DNA from: Anaerolineaceae bacterium
Lineage (GTDB): Bacteria; Chloroflexota; Anaerolineae; Aggregatilineales; Phototrophicaceae
Assembly: GCA_016124855.1 (NCBI GenBank)
Contig: WGMX01000010.1
Span: forward strand, 124,001-188,000
Direction: 5' to 3'
Length of the DNA: 64,000 bases
Both the position numbers and the translations under genes were made by a program. The notes beneath the pieces were generated by a model. It had not been told where the DNA came from. It did no database searches and saw only the letters and a program-made list of their open reading frames with translations. Positions 55,216-64,000 of the stretch are shown piece by piece (position 1 is the stretch's first letter; each line of letters opens with the position of its first letter).

Positions 55216-57159
55216 ATGTCAAAAGAAATTAGTCGCCGCGATTTTATGAAGCTGCTATCCGCCAGTACCGGCGCTTTTGTACTTGCGCCATCCGGAATAC
55301 TCTCTTTGCCACAGGGAAGCCCCGAAGCCAAGGCAGCGATGGCTCAAGTACCGGGTACTTTCCCACGAGAGGAAACACTAATTGCAAGAATCCTTACCGG
55401 TCGCGTAGGTACACCCGACAATTTCAACCAGTGGGTTGGCTGGAAATGGCAGGATCGCGGCTTGCAAAACTTAGCCGACGAACCGATGTGGTCAGTCGAT
55501 TTTGCTACCGGTAATATCATCAACGGGGTCGCAGATGGCGACGCGAAATATAATGCAGACTTCACCAGCGTCACTATTCCACTGCGCAAGGGCGTCGCTT
55601 GGTCAGACGGTGAAGCTTTTACCTCTGCCGATGTGGTCTACACAGTTGAGAGCCTCATCAAATATGAGGGATTCAACGCCCACAGCTTCTTTGTGGATAA
55701 CGTCGAATCGGTGACTGCACCCGATGATTACACGGTTGAATTCAAACTTAAGCAGTCTAACTCTCGCTTCCACACCACCTTCCTCGACCGTTGGGGCTGC
55801 ACCCGTTTCTTCCCCAAGCACATCTTCGAGAAGGAAGCCGATCCGGTGCAGTTTACTTTTAATCCTTATGTAGGCTGCGGCCCTTACAAACTGCACAGCT
55901 TTGACCCGCAGGGAAGCTGGACAGCTTGGGAAAAACGTGCAGATTGGGATAAAAGCCCGACGGGTATTATGTATGGCGAGCCTAAACCCAAGTACATCAT
56001 CTACCAGTACTTCGCGGATGAAGGCGCTCAAATCCTCGCACAACTGACACACCAACTGGATGTGGCAGAACTTTCAGCCGATGGTCTTAAGGCACTTTTG
56101 GCTCAGTCAACTTCTTCTCGCGCCTACCAGCCAACATTCCCCTTCGTCGTGAATAACGACCCGGCTATCACGGGCGTTCTCTTTAATACCGCCCGTCCAC
56201 CATTTGACAACGTCGATGTCCGCTGGGCGCTGACCCTTGCCATTGACATCGTTGAGTACACCAGCATCGCCGTCGATTCCTCCGGAACTTTAAGCCCGGT
56301 ACACATTCCGCACCTTGGGCCGTATCCGGCGGACTACATCGGGCCAATGCAAGACTGGCTGAAATCCTTCACGATTGATGTTGGCAATGGTGAGACCTTT
56401 GCACCTTATGATCCCACTGCGCCAAGACGGGTTGCAGACTATGCCAAGAGTCGCGGGTATGCCTTCCCGGACGATCAGGCGTTTATTGATAAGACATTTG
56501 GACTAGGCTGGTACAAATTTGCCCCCGACATCGCAGAAAAACTGCTGGTCAAGAACGGCTTCTCGAAGAACGGCGATGGCAAGTGGCTGCTGCCCGATGG
56601 CACGCCTTGGAAGATCTCGTTCATGGCTGGCACGGTTCTTTCCAACCATGATGCACGAAATGGTGCTGCTGCTGTTCAGCAGTGGAAGAAGTTCGGCATC
56701 GATGCTGAAGTCTATAACACCGAAAACGGTGACGGCTTAGGAGCTACGGGCGACTTCGATGTCAGCGGCGCATGGCCTGCACAGGAGCCTTGGGGCGCTG
56801 GACCCGATCTGTACCGTGTACTCGACCGTTGGAACTCGGCCTACAAGAAACCCGTAGGTGAGCGCACACAGGGTATCTACTCGCGTTGGTCAAGCGATGA
56901 TATGGACGGCATAATCAAGAAGCTGCGGGAAACAGATCCCTTCAGCACTGATAAAGTCATTGAAATCGGTATCGAGGGTCTCAAAGAAGCCGTCAAGAAT
57001 ATGCCCGGTATCCCAACCTATGGCTACATCGGCTTTGTCGGTTGGGACGAAACCTACTGGACTAATTGGCCCGGCAGCGAAAATGCTTACAACGAGCCAT
57101 ACACTCACTGGCCCAACTTTAAGTACACCACTCCATTCCTGAAACCTGTCAGCAAGTAA
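55216..57159 (+). CDS. Family 5 ABC substrate-binding protein (oligosaccharide/peptide), Tat signal
   Basis: A 647-residue extracytoplasmic binding protein. The N-terminus has the twin-arginine motif SRRDFMKLLS and a hydrophobic stretch, so Tat export is likely. The SBP_bac_5 signature region contains VTIPLRKGVAWSDGEAFTSA and DVRWALTLAIDI. With glycosidases on both sides, an oligosaccharide ligand is more likely than a peptide (inference; family 5 proteins of this kind bind cello- and xylo-oligosaccharides in some bacteria). GGAGGAAGAC precedes ATG 55216. Confidence 0.9.
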   Translation: MSKEISRRDFMKLLSASTGAFVLAPSGILSLPQGSPEAKAAMAQVPGTFPREETLIARILTGRVGTPDNFNQWVGWKWQDRGLQNLADEPMWSVDFATGNIINGVADGDAKYNADFTSVTIPLRKGVAWSDGEAFTSADVVYTVESLIKYEGFNAHSFFVDNVESVTAPDDYTVEFKLKQSNSRFHTTFLDRWGCTRFFPKHIFEKEADPVQFTFNPYVGCGPYKLHSFDPQGSWTAWEKRADWDKSPTGIMYGEPKPKYIIYQYFADEGAQILAQLTHQLDVAELSADGLKALLAQSTSSRAYQPTFPFVVNNDPAITGVLFNTARPPFDNVDVRWALTLAIDIVEYTSIAVDSSGTLSPVHIPHLGPYPADYIGPMQDWLKSFTIDVGNGETFAPYDPTAPRRVADYAKSRGYAFPDDQAFIDKTFGLGWYKFAPDIAEKLLVKNGFSKNGDGKWLLPDGTPWKISFMAGTVLSNHDARNGAAAVQQWKKFGIDAEVYNTENGDGLGATGDFDVSGAWPAQEPWGAGPDLYRVLDRWNSAYKKPVGERTQGIYSRWSSDDMDGIIKKLRETDPFSTDKVIEIGIEGLKEAVKNMPGIPTYGYIGFVGWDETYWTNWPGSENAYNEPYTHWPNFKYTTPFLKPVSK

Positions 57160-57195
57160 GGAAAATTGGGCTTAGATCGAATAGGATTTGAATTG

Positions 57196-57221
57196 CTTCT
57201 GGGCGGATTCCCGCCCAGAAG
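57196..57221 (+). terminator. Intercistronic hairpin after the binding-protein gene
   Basis: Perfect 11-bp stem CTTCTGGGCGG / CCGCCCAGAAG with a 4-base loop. It lies 36 bp beyond the binding-protein stop and 64 bp before the permease. Without a proper T-run it is more likely a stabiliser or partial terminator. Confidence 0.7.
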
Positions 57222-57284
57222 TGTATTTCTCTATTTTAGAGTTGCAGGTACTTATAAGGGGTATAGACGCAAGAGGGCAATACC

Positions 57285-58292
57285 GTGACATTTGTAAAAC
57301 GTTATCTTATCCCCCGTCTGATTTCGTACTTTTTAGTTATCTGGATAGGGATCACCGTTGTCTTCCTGATTCCCAGACTCACACCGAATGACCCTGTCAT
57401 GCGCATGATCGGTGAGATGCGGGGACGCGGTTCAACATTAGAACCGGGCGCTATGGATGGCATCATCCATGACCTGACGGAAATGTATGGACTAGAAGGC
57501 TCTTGGCTTGATCAATACGGCGCTTTTTGGGGGCGGCTGGTTCATGGTGACTTCGGCGTTTCGTTCTTCCAATTTCCCGCACGGGTCAGCGATCTCATTG
57601 CCAACGCTTTGCCATGGACTTTGGGACTGCTGCTGACCACAACCGCCATTTCGTGGATATTGGGAAATATTATTGGCGGCCTAGCAGGCTATTACACGCG
57701 CAGGCGATGGTCAAGAACGTTGGATACCGTCGCGATGGTCATTCGTCCACTGCCTTACTACATCTTTGCGTTTGGATTGCTATTACTATTCGCTTATGTC
57801 GTGCGATGGTTCCCGATTACCGGTGGCGCGTCTTTGGGCGCTGTGCCGACTTTCACTTGGGATTATATCAAAGATGTTATCTGGCATTCGATTTTGCCTG
57901 CTCTCTCTCTGACCGTCTTGGGTGGTTGTGTGACGTTCCAAACGATGAAACTCCTTGTCCAAAACGTCAATGCGGAAAGTTTTGTTCAATATGCCAAGCT
58001 CGGCGGCGTGACCGAAAACCGCATTGTGGGCAAGTACATCATTCGCAATGCCATGCTGCCGCAAATTACTGGACTAGCACTTTCGCTTGGGCAAATCTTT
58101 AGTGGGGCTCTAATCACAGAGATTGTTTTCGGATATCCCGGATTGGGTGGATTACTGTTTAGGGCCATCCTCAATGGCGATTACAATCTGATTATGGGGA
58201 TCACCATTCTCTCTATCGTCGGCATCACCACGGCGATCTTGGTTGTCGACTTGACCTATCCCCTGTTTGACCCAAGAGTTCGATATATTTAA
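57285..58292 (+). CDS. ABC transporter permease, OppB/DppB-type
   Basis: A 335-residue permease with about six helices. The N-terminal helix (LISYFLVIWIGITVVFLIPR) and the EAA-type loop (YAKLGGVTENRIVGKYIIRN) are typical of OppB-class permeases. Translation begins at GTG 57285 with AGAGGG seven bases upstream. Confidence 0.92.
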   Translation: MTFVKRYLIPRLISYFLVIWIGITVVFLIPRLTPNDPVMRMIGEMRGRGSTLEPGAMDGIIHDLTEMYGLEGSWLDQYGAFWGRLVHGDFGVSFFQFPARVSDLIANALPWTLGLLLTTTAISWILGNIIGGLAGYYTRRRWSRTLDTVAMVIRPLPYYIFAFGLLLLFAYVVRWFPITGGASLGAVPTFTWDYIKDVIWHSILPALSLTVLGGCVTFQTMKLLVQNVNAESFVQYAKLGGVTENRIVGKYIIRNAMLPQITGLALSLGQIFSGALITEIVFGYPGLGGLLFRAILNGDYNLIMGITILSIVGITTAILVVDLTYPLFDPRVRYI

Positions 58293-58305
58293 GAAAGTTA
58301 GCTTC

Positions 58306-59157
58306 ATGAAAATTTTCAAAGATTTATTTAAAGACTATCGCTTTGCCTTCAGCTTCATCGTACTTGTGATCATCGTCATTATGGCGCTGCTTTCTGCTTT
58401 TTCGCCATATGACCCCACACTGTGGAATGTTGTTCCGCGAGATATGAAACCGTCCGCTGAATACATATTGGGAACCGATTCAAACGGACAGGATATCTTC
58501 TGGCAGGCCACATTTGCCGTACGTAACTCCCTGATCATATCACTCATATCTGGACTGGTTTCTAGGGTGATCGCCATCCTGATTGGAATGGTTGCCGGAT
58601 ACAAAGGCGGTTCAATCGACCGTATACTGATGTTCATAGGCGATAGCCTGCTGGTTATTCCACTCTTTTTAATCTTCGTCATGATTGCCATGATGGTGCG
58701 AGATCGGATGAACCTTGTCGTATTAGGACTGATGCTGGCCGTCTTCGGTTGGGCATGGGACGCCCGCTTAATCCGTTCGATGGTTCTCAGTCTGCGCGAA
58801 CGGGAATTCACGGCGACTGCCATCCTATCGGGCACAGGAACTGTCAAACTGGTACTCAAAGAATACATCCCATTTACAATGCCGCTGATTTTTTCGACAT
58901 TGATCAATAACATGTCGTGGGCCATTGGGCTAGAGATCACGCTTGCCATCCTCGGATTAGTTAATCTTAACATTCCCACGCTTGGCACGATGCTAAACTG
59001 GGCGCTTTTTTACCAGTCGATACTGCTAGGGCGGCTGTGGTGGATTTTGACCCCTGTGGTTCTTTCACTCTTTATGTTTATTGCTCTCTACTGGCTTTCA
59101 GTCAGCATTAGTGAATACCTCGATCCTCGCACGCGCATCCAGCGAGTTGGAGCTTAG
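58306..59157 (+). CDS. ABC transporter permease, OppC/DppC-type
   Basis: A 283-residue permease with about six helices. Landmarks are the N-terminal HPLGTD-like EYILGTDSNGQDIF and the loop TATAILSGTGTVKLVLKEYI. It begins 13 bp after the OppB stop; the TTG at 58267 lies inside the previous gene and is rejected. It pairs with the OppB-type permease. Confidence 0.9.
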   Translation: MKIFKDLFKDYRFAFSFIVLVIIVIMALLSAFSPYDPTLWNVVPRDMKPSAEYILGTDSNGQDIFWQATFAVRNSLIISLISGLVSRVIAILIGMVAGYKGGSIDRILMFIGDSLLVIPLFLIFVMIAMMVRDRMNLVVLGLMLAVFGWAWDARLIRSMVLSLREREFTATAILSGTGTVKLVLKEYIPFTMPLIFSTLINNMSWAIGLEITLAILGLVNLNIPTLGTMLNWALFYQSILLGRLWWILTPVVLSLFMFIALYWLSVSISEYLDPRTRIQRVGA

Positions 59158-59169
59158 GGAGAAGCAAAC

Positions 59170-60177
59170 ATGGCAGCACAAAAGCAAATCGTCTTAAGAA
59201 CCGAACATCTGAAGGCTTTCTACATTCTTGAGGTGCAGGGCACCCAGAAGACAGTAAAAGCCGTTAATGACGTGGACTTACAAATTTATGAGGACGAAAT
59301 CTATGGAATTGCAGGTGAAAGCGGCTGTGGTAAGACCACGCTTTTGAAAACACTTTTCAATGAGGTCGTCCCTCCGCTGCGGCTGATTGATGGCAAACTC
59401 TACTATCGCATCGGCGCTCAAGAAACAGATGTCACCAATATGAGCGCGGAAGAAAAGCGCAAGCTGCGAATGGAATACATCGCTTACATTCCACAGGGTT
59501 CAATGAGCGTCTTCAATCCAGTTCTCAAAATAAAAGGAACCTATGAAGATTTCATTGGCAGCCACGTCAGCGGTCAAAGCCGTGCGGAAATCTTTCAAAC
59601 AGCCCACAAGCGTATTTTGGAACTCGGCTTACCCAAGAACGTCCTTGATGTCTATCCCCATCAATTATCCGGCGGAATGCGGCAGCGTGTGACCATCGCT
59701 CTAGCCTCCTCCTTGAACCCGCGCATCATGATTGGTGACGAGCCGACGACCGCGCTCGACGTGGTGGTACAGCGTGGCGTAATCCAGATGTTGAAAGACA
59801 TCCAAAAGAGTCTCAAAAACACAATCATCTTAGTCACGCATGATATGGGCGTGCACGCCAACGTCGCTGACCGTATAGGCATCATGTACGCTGGAAAGAT
59901 TGTGGAAGAAGCGACCACCGAGCAAATCTTTGCCGAGCCGGTACATCCCTACACCCAATTTTTGATCAACTCACTGCCCAAGTTTGGTGATAAAAGTGTA
60001 CGAACCAGCGTACCCGGCAGCCCGCCCTCCTTGGCGGATTTGCCGAGTGGCTGTCCTTTTCATCCGCGCTGCCCACACGTCAAAGATATTTGCCGCCAGC
60101 AAATGCCAGACTTTACACAACTGGATAAGGATCATAAAGTCGCCTGCTGGTTAGTCGGGGAAGGACAACATGGATAA
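59170..60177 (+). CDS. ABC transporter ATPase, OppD/DppD-type
   Basis: A 335-residue ATPase. Walker A GESGCGKTT, signature LSGGMRQRV, Walker B MIGDEPTTALDV and H-loop VTHDMG are all intact. The C-terminal oligopeptide-transporter tail carries the four-cysteine cluster region (GCPFHPRCPHVKDICRQQ, possibly Fe-S binding). It overlaps the next gene by 8 bp. Confidence 0.93.
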   Translation: MAAQKQIVLRTEHLKAFYILEVQGTQKTVKAVNDVDLQIYEDEIYGIAGESGCGKTTLLKTLFNEVVPPLRLIDGKLYYRIGAQETDVTNMSAEEKRKLRMEYIAYIPQGSMSVFNPVLKIKGTYEDFIGSHVSGQSRAEIFQTAHKRILELGLPKNVLDVYPHQLSGGMRQRVTIALASSLNPRIMIGDEPTTALDVVVQRGVIQMLKDIQKSLKNTIILVTHDMGVHANVADRIGIMYAGKIVEEATTEQIFAEPVHPYTQFLINSLPKFGDKSVRTSVPGSPPSLADLPSGCPFHPRCPHVKDICRQQMPDFTQLDKDHKVACWLVGEGQHG

Positions 60178-61126
60178 ACTACTTGAAATTAACGACCTGA
60201 CCAAACAGTATTCGCAGGGCAATGTCATCGCAAGGGTTACGCTTACGGCAGTTGACCACATCAGTTTCTACATCAAACCCGCCGAAATCTTCACCTTAGC
60301 TGGCGAAAGTGGCTGTGGAAAAACCACGACTGCCAAAGTGATTATCGGTTTTGAAGAAGCGACCACCGGTGCGATTCTCCATAACGGAAAATTGCAGACG
60401 CGTCATGAAAAGCCATGGATTACCGAAGGCGTGCAAGCCATCTTTCAAGATCCGTTCAGCACCTTTAACCCCATGCGTACCGTCGATTCCTATTTCTTTG
60501 AAACCGTGCAAAACTACCGGTTGGCCAACTCAAAACAGGATGCCATTGATCGAATCGATAAAACATTACGCTTGGTGGGACTGACTTATAAAGAATTTGC
60601 AGGCAAATACCCCAATGAGTTTTCCGGTGGACAGCTTCAACGAATCTCCATCGCGCGGGCATTGGTCACGAATCCCAAGCTGATTGTCGCGGATGAACCA
60701 GTTTCAATGGTCGATGCTTCTTTGCGCATGTCGATTGTCAACTTATTCAAACAGCTCAGGGACGAACTAGGTGTGAGCATCCTCTACATTACGCATGATC
60801 TGGCAACCGCCTACTACGTCAGCGACCGAATTGCGATTATGTTCCGTGGCAATATCGTTGAAATGGGTACAGTAGAAAAGGTGCTGATGAATCCAAGGCA
60901 TCCCTATTCAAGGCTGCTTCGCGATTCTATCCCACAAGCAGATCCTCAAAAACGCTGGACTTCAACCGTCACTCTCGCGGAGTTGGAACACGAAGAATAC
61001 CTGCGGCGCGGCTGCAAATTTGCGGGTAGATGCCCCGATGTCATGGACATTTGCAAGGGCGTTGTACCAGCCGATATAACGGTGGATGACGTACTCGTGA
61101 AATGCCATAAATATACTGACGAGTGA
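60170..61126 (+). CDS. ABC transporter ATPase, OppF/DppF-type
   Basis: A 318-residue ATPase. Walker A GESGCGKTTT, signature FSGGQLQRIS, Walker B IVADEPVSMVDA and H-loop ITHDL. The C-terminal cysteine region (RRGCKFAGRCPDVMDIC) is as in OppD-type subunits. It completes the five-gene transporter (binding protein, two permeases, two ATPases). The operon probably ends at the hairpin at 61216-61240. Confidence 0.93.
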   Translation: MDKLLEINDLTKQYSQGNVIARVTLTAVDHISFYIKPAEIFTLAGESGCGKTTTAKVIIGFEEATTGAILHNGKLQTRHEKPWITEGVQAIFQDPFSTFNPMRTVDSYFFETVQNYRLANSKQDAIDRIDKTLRLVGLTYKEFAGKYPNEFSGGQLQRISIARALVTNPKLIVADEPVSMVDASLRMSIVNLFKQLRDELGVSILYITHDLATAYYVSDRIAIMFRGNIVEMGTVEKVLMNPRHPYSRLLRDSIPQADPQKRWTSTVTLAELEHEEYLRRGCKFAGRCPDVMDICKGVVPADITVDDVLVKCHKYTDE

Positions 61127-61215
61127 TGCCAAAAATTGGATTATGCCTATGCTGCTGGTACGAAGCTTACAAAGATGTAATTTAAGCGTGTCACAAACTT
61201 AACAACAGGTTTGCT

Positions 61216-61240
61216 AAAAGGCGCTTTAACAGCGCTTTTT
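61216..61240 (+). terminator. Intrinsic terminator of the Opp-type operon
   Basis: GCGCT / AGCGC stem (61221-61235, loop of five) extended by A/T and G-T pairs to about ten, with a TTTTT run at 61236-61240. It is 90 bp beyond the last ATPase stop. Confidence 0.7.
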
Positions 61241-61359
61241 GTGCTGCGCTGTGTTTTGGACCTGAACAAACGGACTTTCGGTGTTGAATTATTTGGCTTA
61301 AACGGAATTCATGACCGAGCTGCCCCGAAACACTCGCTGGCAAGTTGGAGAAGATATTT

Positions 61360-62325
61360 ATGACCATCATCACACGCCGCGAAGAAGCGCTCGAATACAC
61401 CGAACTTTTTCGGAATTGCAAAGCCAGCATGGCGATTTTCTGCACCGCCGCACATTGGAATACCGAAGCGATTCTTCTAGCCGGACAACGCATTGCCGAA
61501 AAGTATCATTTAGCAAAGGTGCCGCTGTCTGTGGCGATGACCTTCACTTACCCCTATATGCCACAGGCCAAACGCATCACCTACAGCGGAAACCCTCAAG
61601 CCGGTTTTCTTTCCAACATGGCACACTTGAAAGCGCTGTGTGCTGCTCCGGATTCGCCCTATGCCAACGTGGTCGTGCTGCCTCATCTCGATCATGCCGA
61701 CCCCAAGCGCGATCAATGGGCGTTGACCGAGGGTTTACCTTATCTGGCAACTGTCATGTTCGATGCTCAGAAATACCCGCTGGCAGATAACCTTGAATGG
61801 ACGCGCGATTATGTAGCCAGCTACGGCAAGCGGGTTCTAGTCGAGGGGATTATGGAGCAGTTGAGCGTAGCCGGACGCACGCAGGCTGTGCAGCACGATT
61901 CTTACATCGAGCAGGCTGTGAACTATATGGCAGAAACCAAAGTTGATCTCTTGGTCGCTGACTTAGGCACCGAACAGCAATCCGATCACATCGGCGGTGT
62001 GCAGTATTTGAAAGCGCGGGCACAGGCCATTACCGAACAATTAGGGGATGCACGGCTTGTTCTCCATGGCACATCCAGCCTGAGCGTTGACCAGATGCAG
62101 GGTCTAGCCAACGATGGTGTAATCCGTGTGAACATGTGGACGCGCATCGTCAGGGAAGCCGGACAGCACGCCGCCAGAAACCTTATTGCCCGTCATGAAG
62201 AAATTGAAGCGGGCGACTTTGAAGCTGCTGAATCACACCGGTACTTACAGGACTCGACCGAAGCTGCCGCCGATGTAATGGTTGAAGTCATGGAGCAAAT
62301 CGGCTATCCGAAACTGCGGTTGTAA
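61360..62325 (+). CDS. Class II ketose-bisphosphate aldolase-family enzyme
   Basis: A 321-residue zinc-dependent aldolase-type enzyme. The motifs are VLPHLDHAD (HxxDH, metal and catalytic His/Asp), LVADLGTEQQSDH and RLVLHGTSSLSVDQM (VLHG with the loop lysine/serine region). Substrates of this family include fructose- and tagatose-1,6-bisphosphate, and phosphorylated deoxy-sugars; the one here is unknown. ATG 61360 with GGAGAAG upstream is the start; ATG 61345 is possible but has no site. It precedes the sugar kinase, giving a kinase-aldolase pair. Confidence 0.85.
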   Translation: MTIITRREEALEYTELFRNCKASMAIFCTAAHWNTEAILLAGQRIAEKYHLAKVPLSVAMTFTYPYMPQAKRITYSGNPQAGFLSNMAHLKALCAAPDSPYANVVVLPHLDHADPKRDQWALTEGLPYLATVMFDAQKYPLADNLEWTRDYVASYGKRVLVEGIMEQLSVAGRTQAVQHDSYIEQAVNYMAETKVDLLVADLGTEQQSDHIGGVQYLKARAQAITEQLGDARLVLHGTSSLSVDQMQGLANDGVIRVNMWTRIVREAGQHAARNLIARHEEIEAGDFEAAESHRYLQDSTEAAADVMVEVMEQIGYPKLRL

Positions 62326-62373
62326 ACAGCAAACTAAATTTATTTTTCTTCAATAGACGATGGCAAAATCCCA

Positions 62374-63881
62374 ATGAGCTTATTAGGCATCGACATCGGC
62401 ACGACGGGTTGTAAAGCGATGGCGCTTTCCGTTGATGGCACAATTCTTGCTACATCGCATCGAGAATATGATGTGATTCGTCCTCAGCCGGATTGGGCAG
62501 AGCTTGACAGCCAATTGGTCTGGGAAAAGATTCAAGAGGTCATCGCCCAAGTGGCGGCGCGAACATCGCATGATCCGATTGCGGCTATCTGCGTTTCGTC
62601 AATGGGTGAAGCGATGACACCCGTTTCGCAGGATCGAAAGATATTGAGCAACTGTCTGCTCGGATTTGATACGCGTGGTGCCGAAACAACCGCCAAACTA
62701 GGACAACTTGACCCAATCATGTTTTTCGAGCGCAGCGGTAATGTCGTCAGCACCATCTACGGCGGTCAGAAGTTGATCTGGATGCGTGATCACCGCCCCG
62801 AACTTTTCCACAAAACCTATAAATGGCTGTCATGGGCGGATATTGTGGCCTACCTTTTAGGTGGTGATCCGGTCACCGATTATTCGCTGGCAAATCGCAG
62901 TTTGTTTTTCGATCTTCGTCGTCAAGAATGGTCGTTAGAAACTTTGAACCATGTGGGGATGCCAATCGAAAAGTTACCGGATTTGGTTCAAGCGGGAACA
63001 GTAGTTGGAACGGTTTCGTCCCACATCGCCAAACAGTTGAATTTGCAATCCGGAGTGCGCATTGTAATTGGCGCACACGACCAATGTGTAAATGCAGTCG
63101 GTGTCGGTGCGCTCCGTCCCGGAATCGCGGCTTACAGTTTAGGCACTTATTTCTGTATCACCCCGATTTATGACCACATTCCACCTGCCGCAATGATGAT
63201 CCAGTCCAAGCTGAATGTGGAACATCATGCGCTGCCGAATTTATACGTCAGCTTCTACTACAATCTCAGCGGTGGTGCGCTGCTGAAATGGTTCAGAAAC
63301 ACTTTTGCTTGGGCAGAACACGCAGCAGCTCAGGCCAGCGGCAAAGATGTATACGATCAACTGCTGGCTGAAATACCATCCGGGCCAACCAATCTGCTGG
63401 TGCTGCCGCACTTCGCGCCAACCGGGCCGCCTTACTATGACGACAATCCCAACGGGCTGATTTCTGGCCTTACGTTGGCAACCAGTCGTGGTGAATTTCT
63501 AAAAGGCTTGCTTGAAGGCGCGATCTATTACTTTAGAGCCGGACTGGCTGATCTGGCTGAAGCTGGATCGTGATCGAAGAGTTTCGGGTCAGCGGAGGCG
63601 CAGCGCGTTCGGATGTATGGCTTCAGATTATGGCGGATATTTTGGGTCGTCCCTTATTCCGTCCGACCATAACAGAAGCGGGAGCGCTCGGTGCAGCCAT
63701 ATTGGCTGGTGTGGGTGGTGACGTATTCAGTTCGGCTGAAGAAGCTGTTAACGCGCTGGTAAAAGTGGAGAACGTTTTTGAACCAGACCCTCATCGACAG
63801 CCCATCTATGACGAACACTTTGCCCGCTACAGCTTACTCTACCCATTCGCTAAGCAGTTATCGCATCATAAACCGAACTGA
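62374..63881 (+). pseudogene. FGGY-family sugar kinase interrupted by a frameshift
   Basis: Xylulose-kinase-like FGGY kinase of about 500 residues, split by a one-base frame change at about 63570. The first part (62374-63573) has the ATP-binding DIGTTGCKAMALS, AICVSSMGEAM and GAHDQCVNAVGVGALRPGI, and runs to AGLADLAEAGS. The second (63570-63881) begins IEEFRVSGGAARSDVWLQIM and ends with TEAGALGAAILAG, the conserved kinase C-terminus. Both halves are well preserved, so the change is recent, or it is an assembly error. It is tagged here as a pseudogene only because of the break; a GTG restart at 63570 (overlapping the TGA stop) is theoretically possible. Confidence 0.8.
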
Positions 63882-64000
63882 ATCAAAGCAGTATGGTGGC
63901 TTCAACTAGGCAAGTTGAAGCAGCGCATATACTTTAATGAACAAAATCTTTAAATTGTTACAGTAAATGGTTATTTAGTTTAAAGCGCATTTGTCTTTTT
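63882..64000. other. Right-edge intergenic sequence
   Basis: A/T-rich sequence downstream of the kinase with no gene or clear motif. The next gene lies beyond the window. Confidence 0.4.

Noticed and set aside
63570-63881. Separate small protein beginning at GTG 63570
   Set aside because: Its sequence is the conserved C-terminus of the FGGY kinase, so it is the second half of a frameshifted gene.
1-64000. CRISPR arrays, tRNA or rRNA genes
   Set aside because: No regularly spaced direct repeats with spacers and no cloverleaf or rRNA-like segments were recognised by eye; a dedicated search could still find a tRNA in the longer gaps.

Overview
The window looks like chromosomal DNA of a heterotrophic Chloroflexota bacterium, probably of the Anaerolineae or a related lineage. 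This is inferred from gene content: tandem MalT-like LuxR ATPase regulators, repeated carbohydrate ABC transporters with Tat-type binding proteins, and rows of membrane-anchored alpha/beta hydrolases. No rRNA, tRNA or CRISPR array was seen, so the placement rests on protein style only.

Layout. (1) 1-8104, minus strand: a tightly coupled operon encoding E1 alpha, E1 beta and E2 of a 2-oxoacid (or acetoin) dehydrogenase, a phosphotriesterase-like amidohydrolase, a large Asp-box (BNR) protein and a D-2-hydroxyacid dehydrogenase cut by the window edge. No E3 gene is present. (2) 8152-13905, plus strand: a DeoR regulator behind a clear inverted-repeat operator, an AgaS-like sugar-phosphate isomerase, a sugar ABC transporter and a small membrane protein. 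(3) 13906-15063: gene-poor, with degenerate coding remnants and repeats. (4) 15064-22772: an enolase-superfamily sugar-acid dehydratase with a decayed SDR next to it, a GntR regulator with an ideal promoter, a second sugar ABC transporter and a GH36 alpha-galactosidase. Repeats shared with region 3 lie just past this block at 22.9-23.1 kb, so the block may be a module. (5) 23264-36399, minus strand: thirteen genes in six transcription units, covering four alpha/beta hydrolases, a PAF-acetylhydrolase-like enzyme, a beta-lactamase-like serine hydrolase, two CPBP proteases, an RDD protein, a membrane protein, an ABC-2 exporter and a small conserved protein. (6) 36566-45455, plus strand: two tandem MalT-like LuxR regulators, an IS3 remnant and a third ATPase/TPR/LuxR regulator, followed by NTF2-like, GNAT and methyltransferase genes. 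(7) 48350-63881: a carbohydrate utilisation locus with a decayed four-carbon sugar-acid kinase, a SorC regulator, a DUF5060/DUF4038-type glycosidase, a GH3 glycosidase, a LacI regulator, an Opp-type oligosaccharide transporter, a class II aldolase and a frameshifted FGGY kinase.

Main discovery. Each of the six transcription units of region 5 starts with the same DNA element. It has two ATCAACC boxes 35 bp apart flanking a conserved core (AATACGCCTTTYGG). The element begins exactly 53 nt before a TARAGT -10 hexamer in all six copies, and there is no recognisable -35. This is the pattern expected of an activator-dependent regulon. The copy nearest the regulators lies between the last unit and the first of the tandem MalT-like LuxR genes, which are therefore the leading candidates for the activator. 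The regulon would co-ordinate membrane-anchored hydrolases, intramembrane proteases and an exporter, as in a cell-envelope or lipid response. That function is inference.
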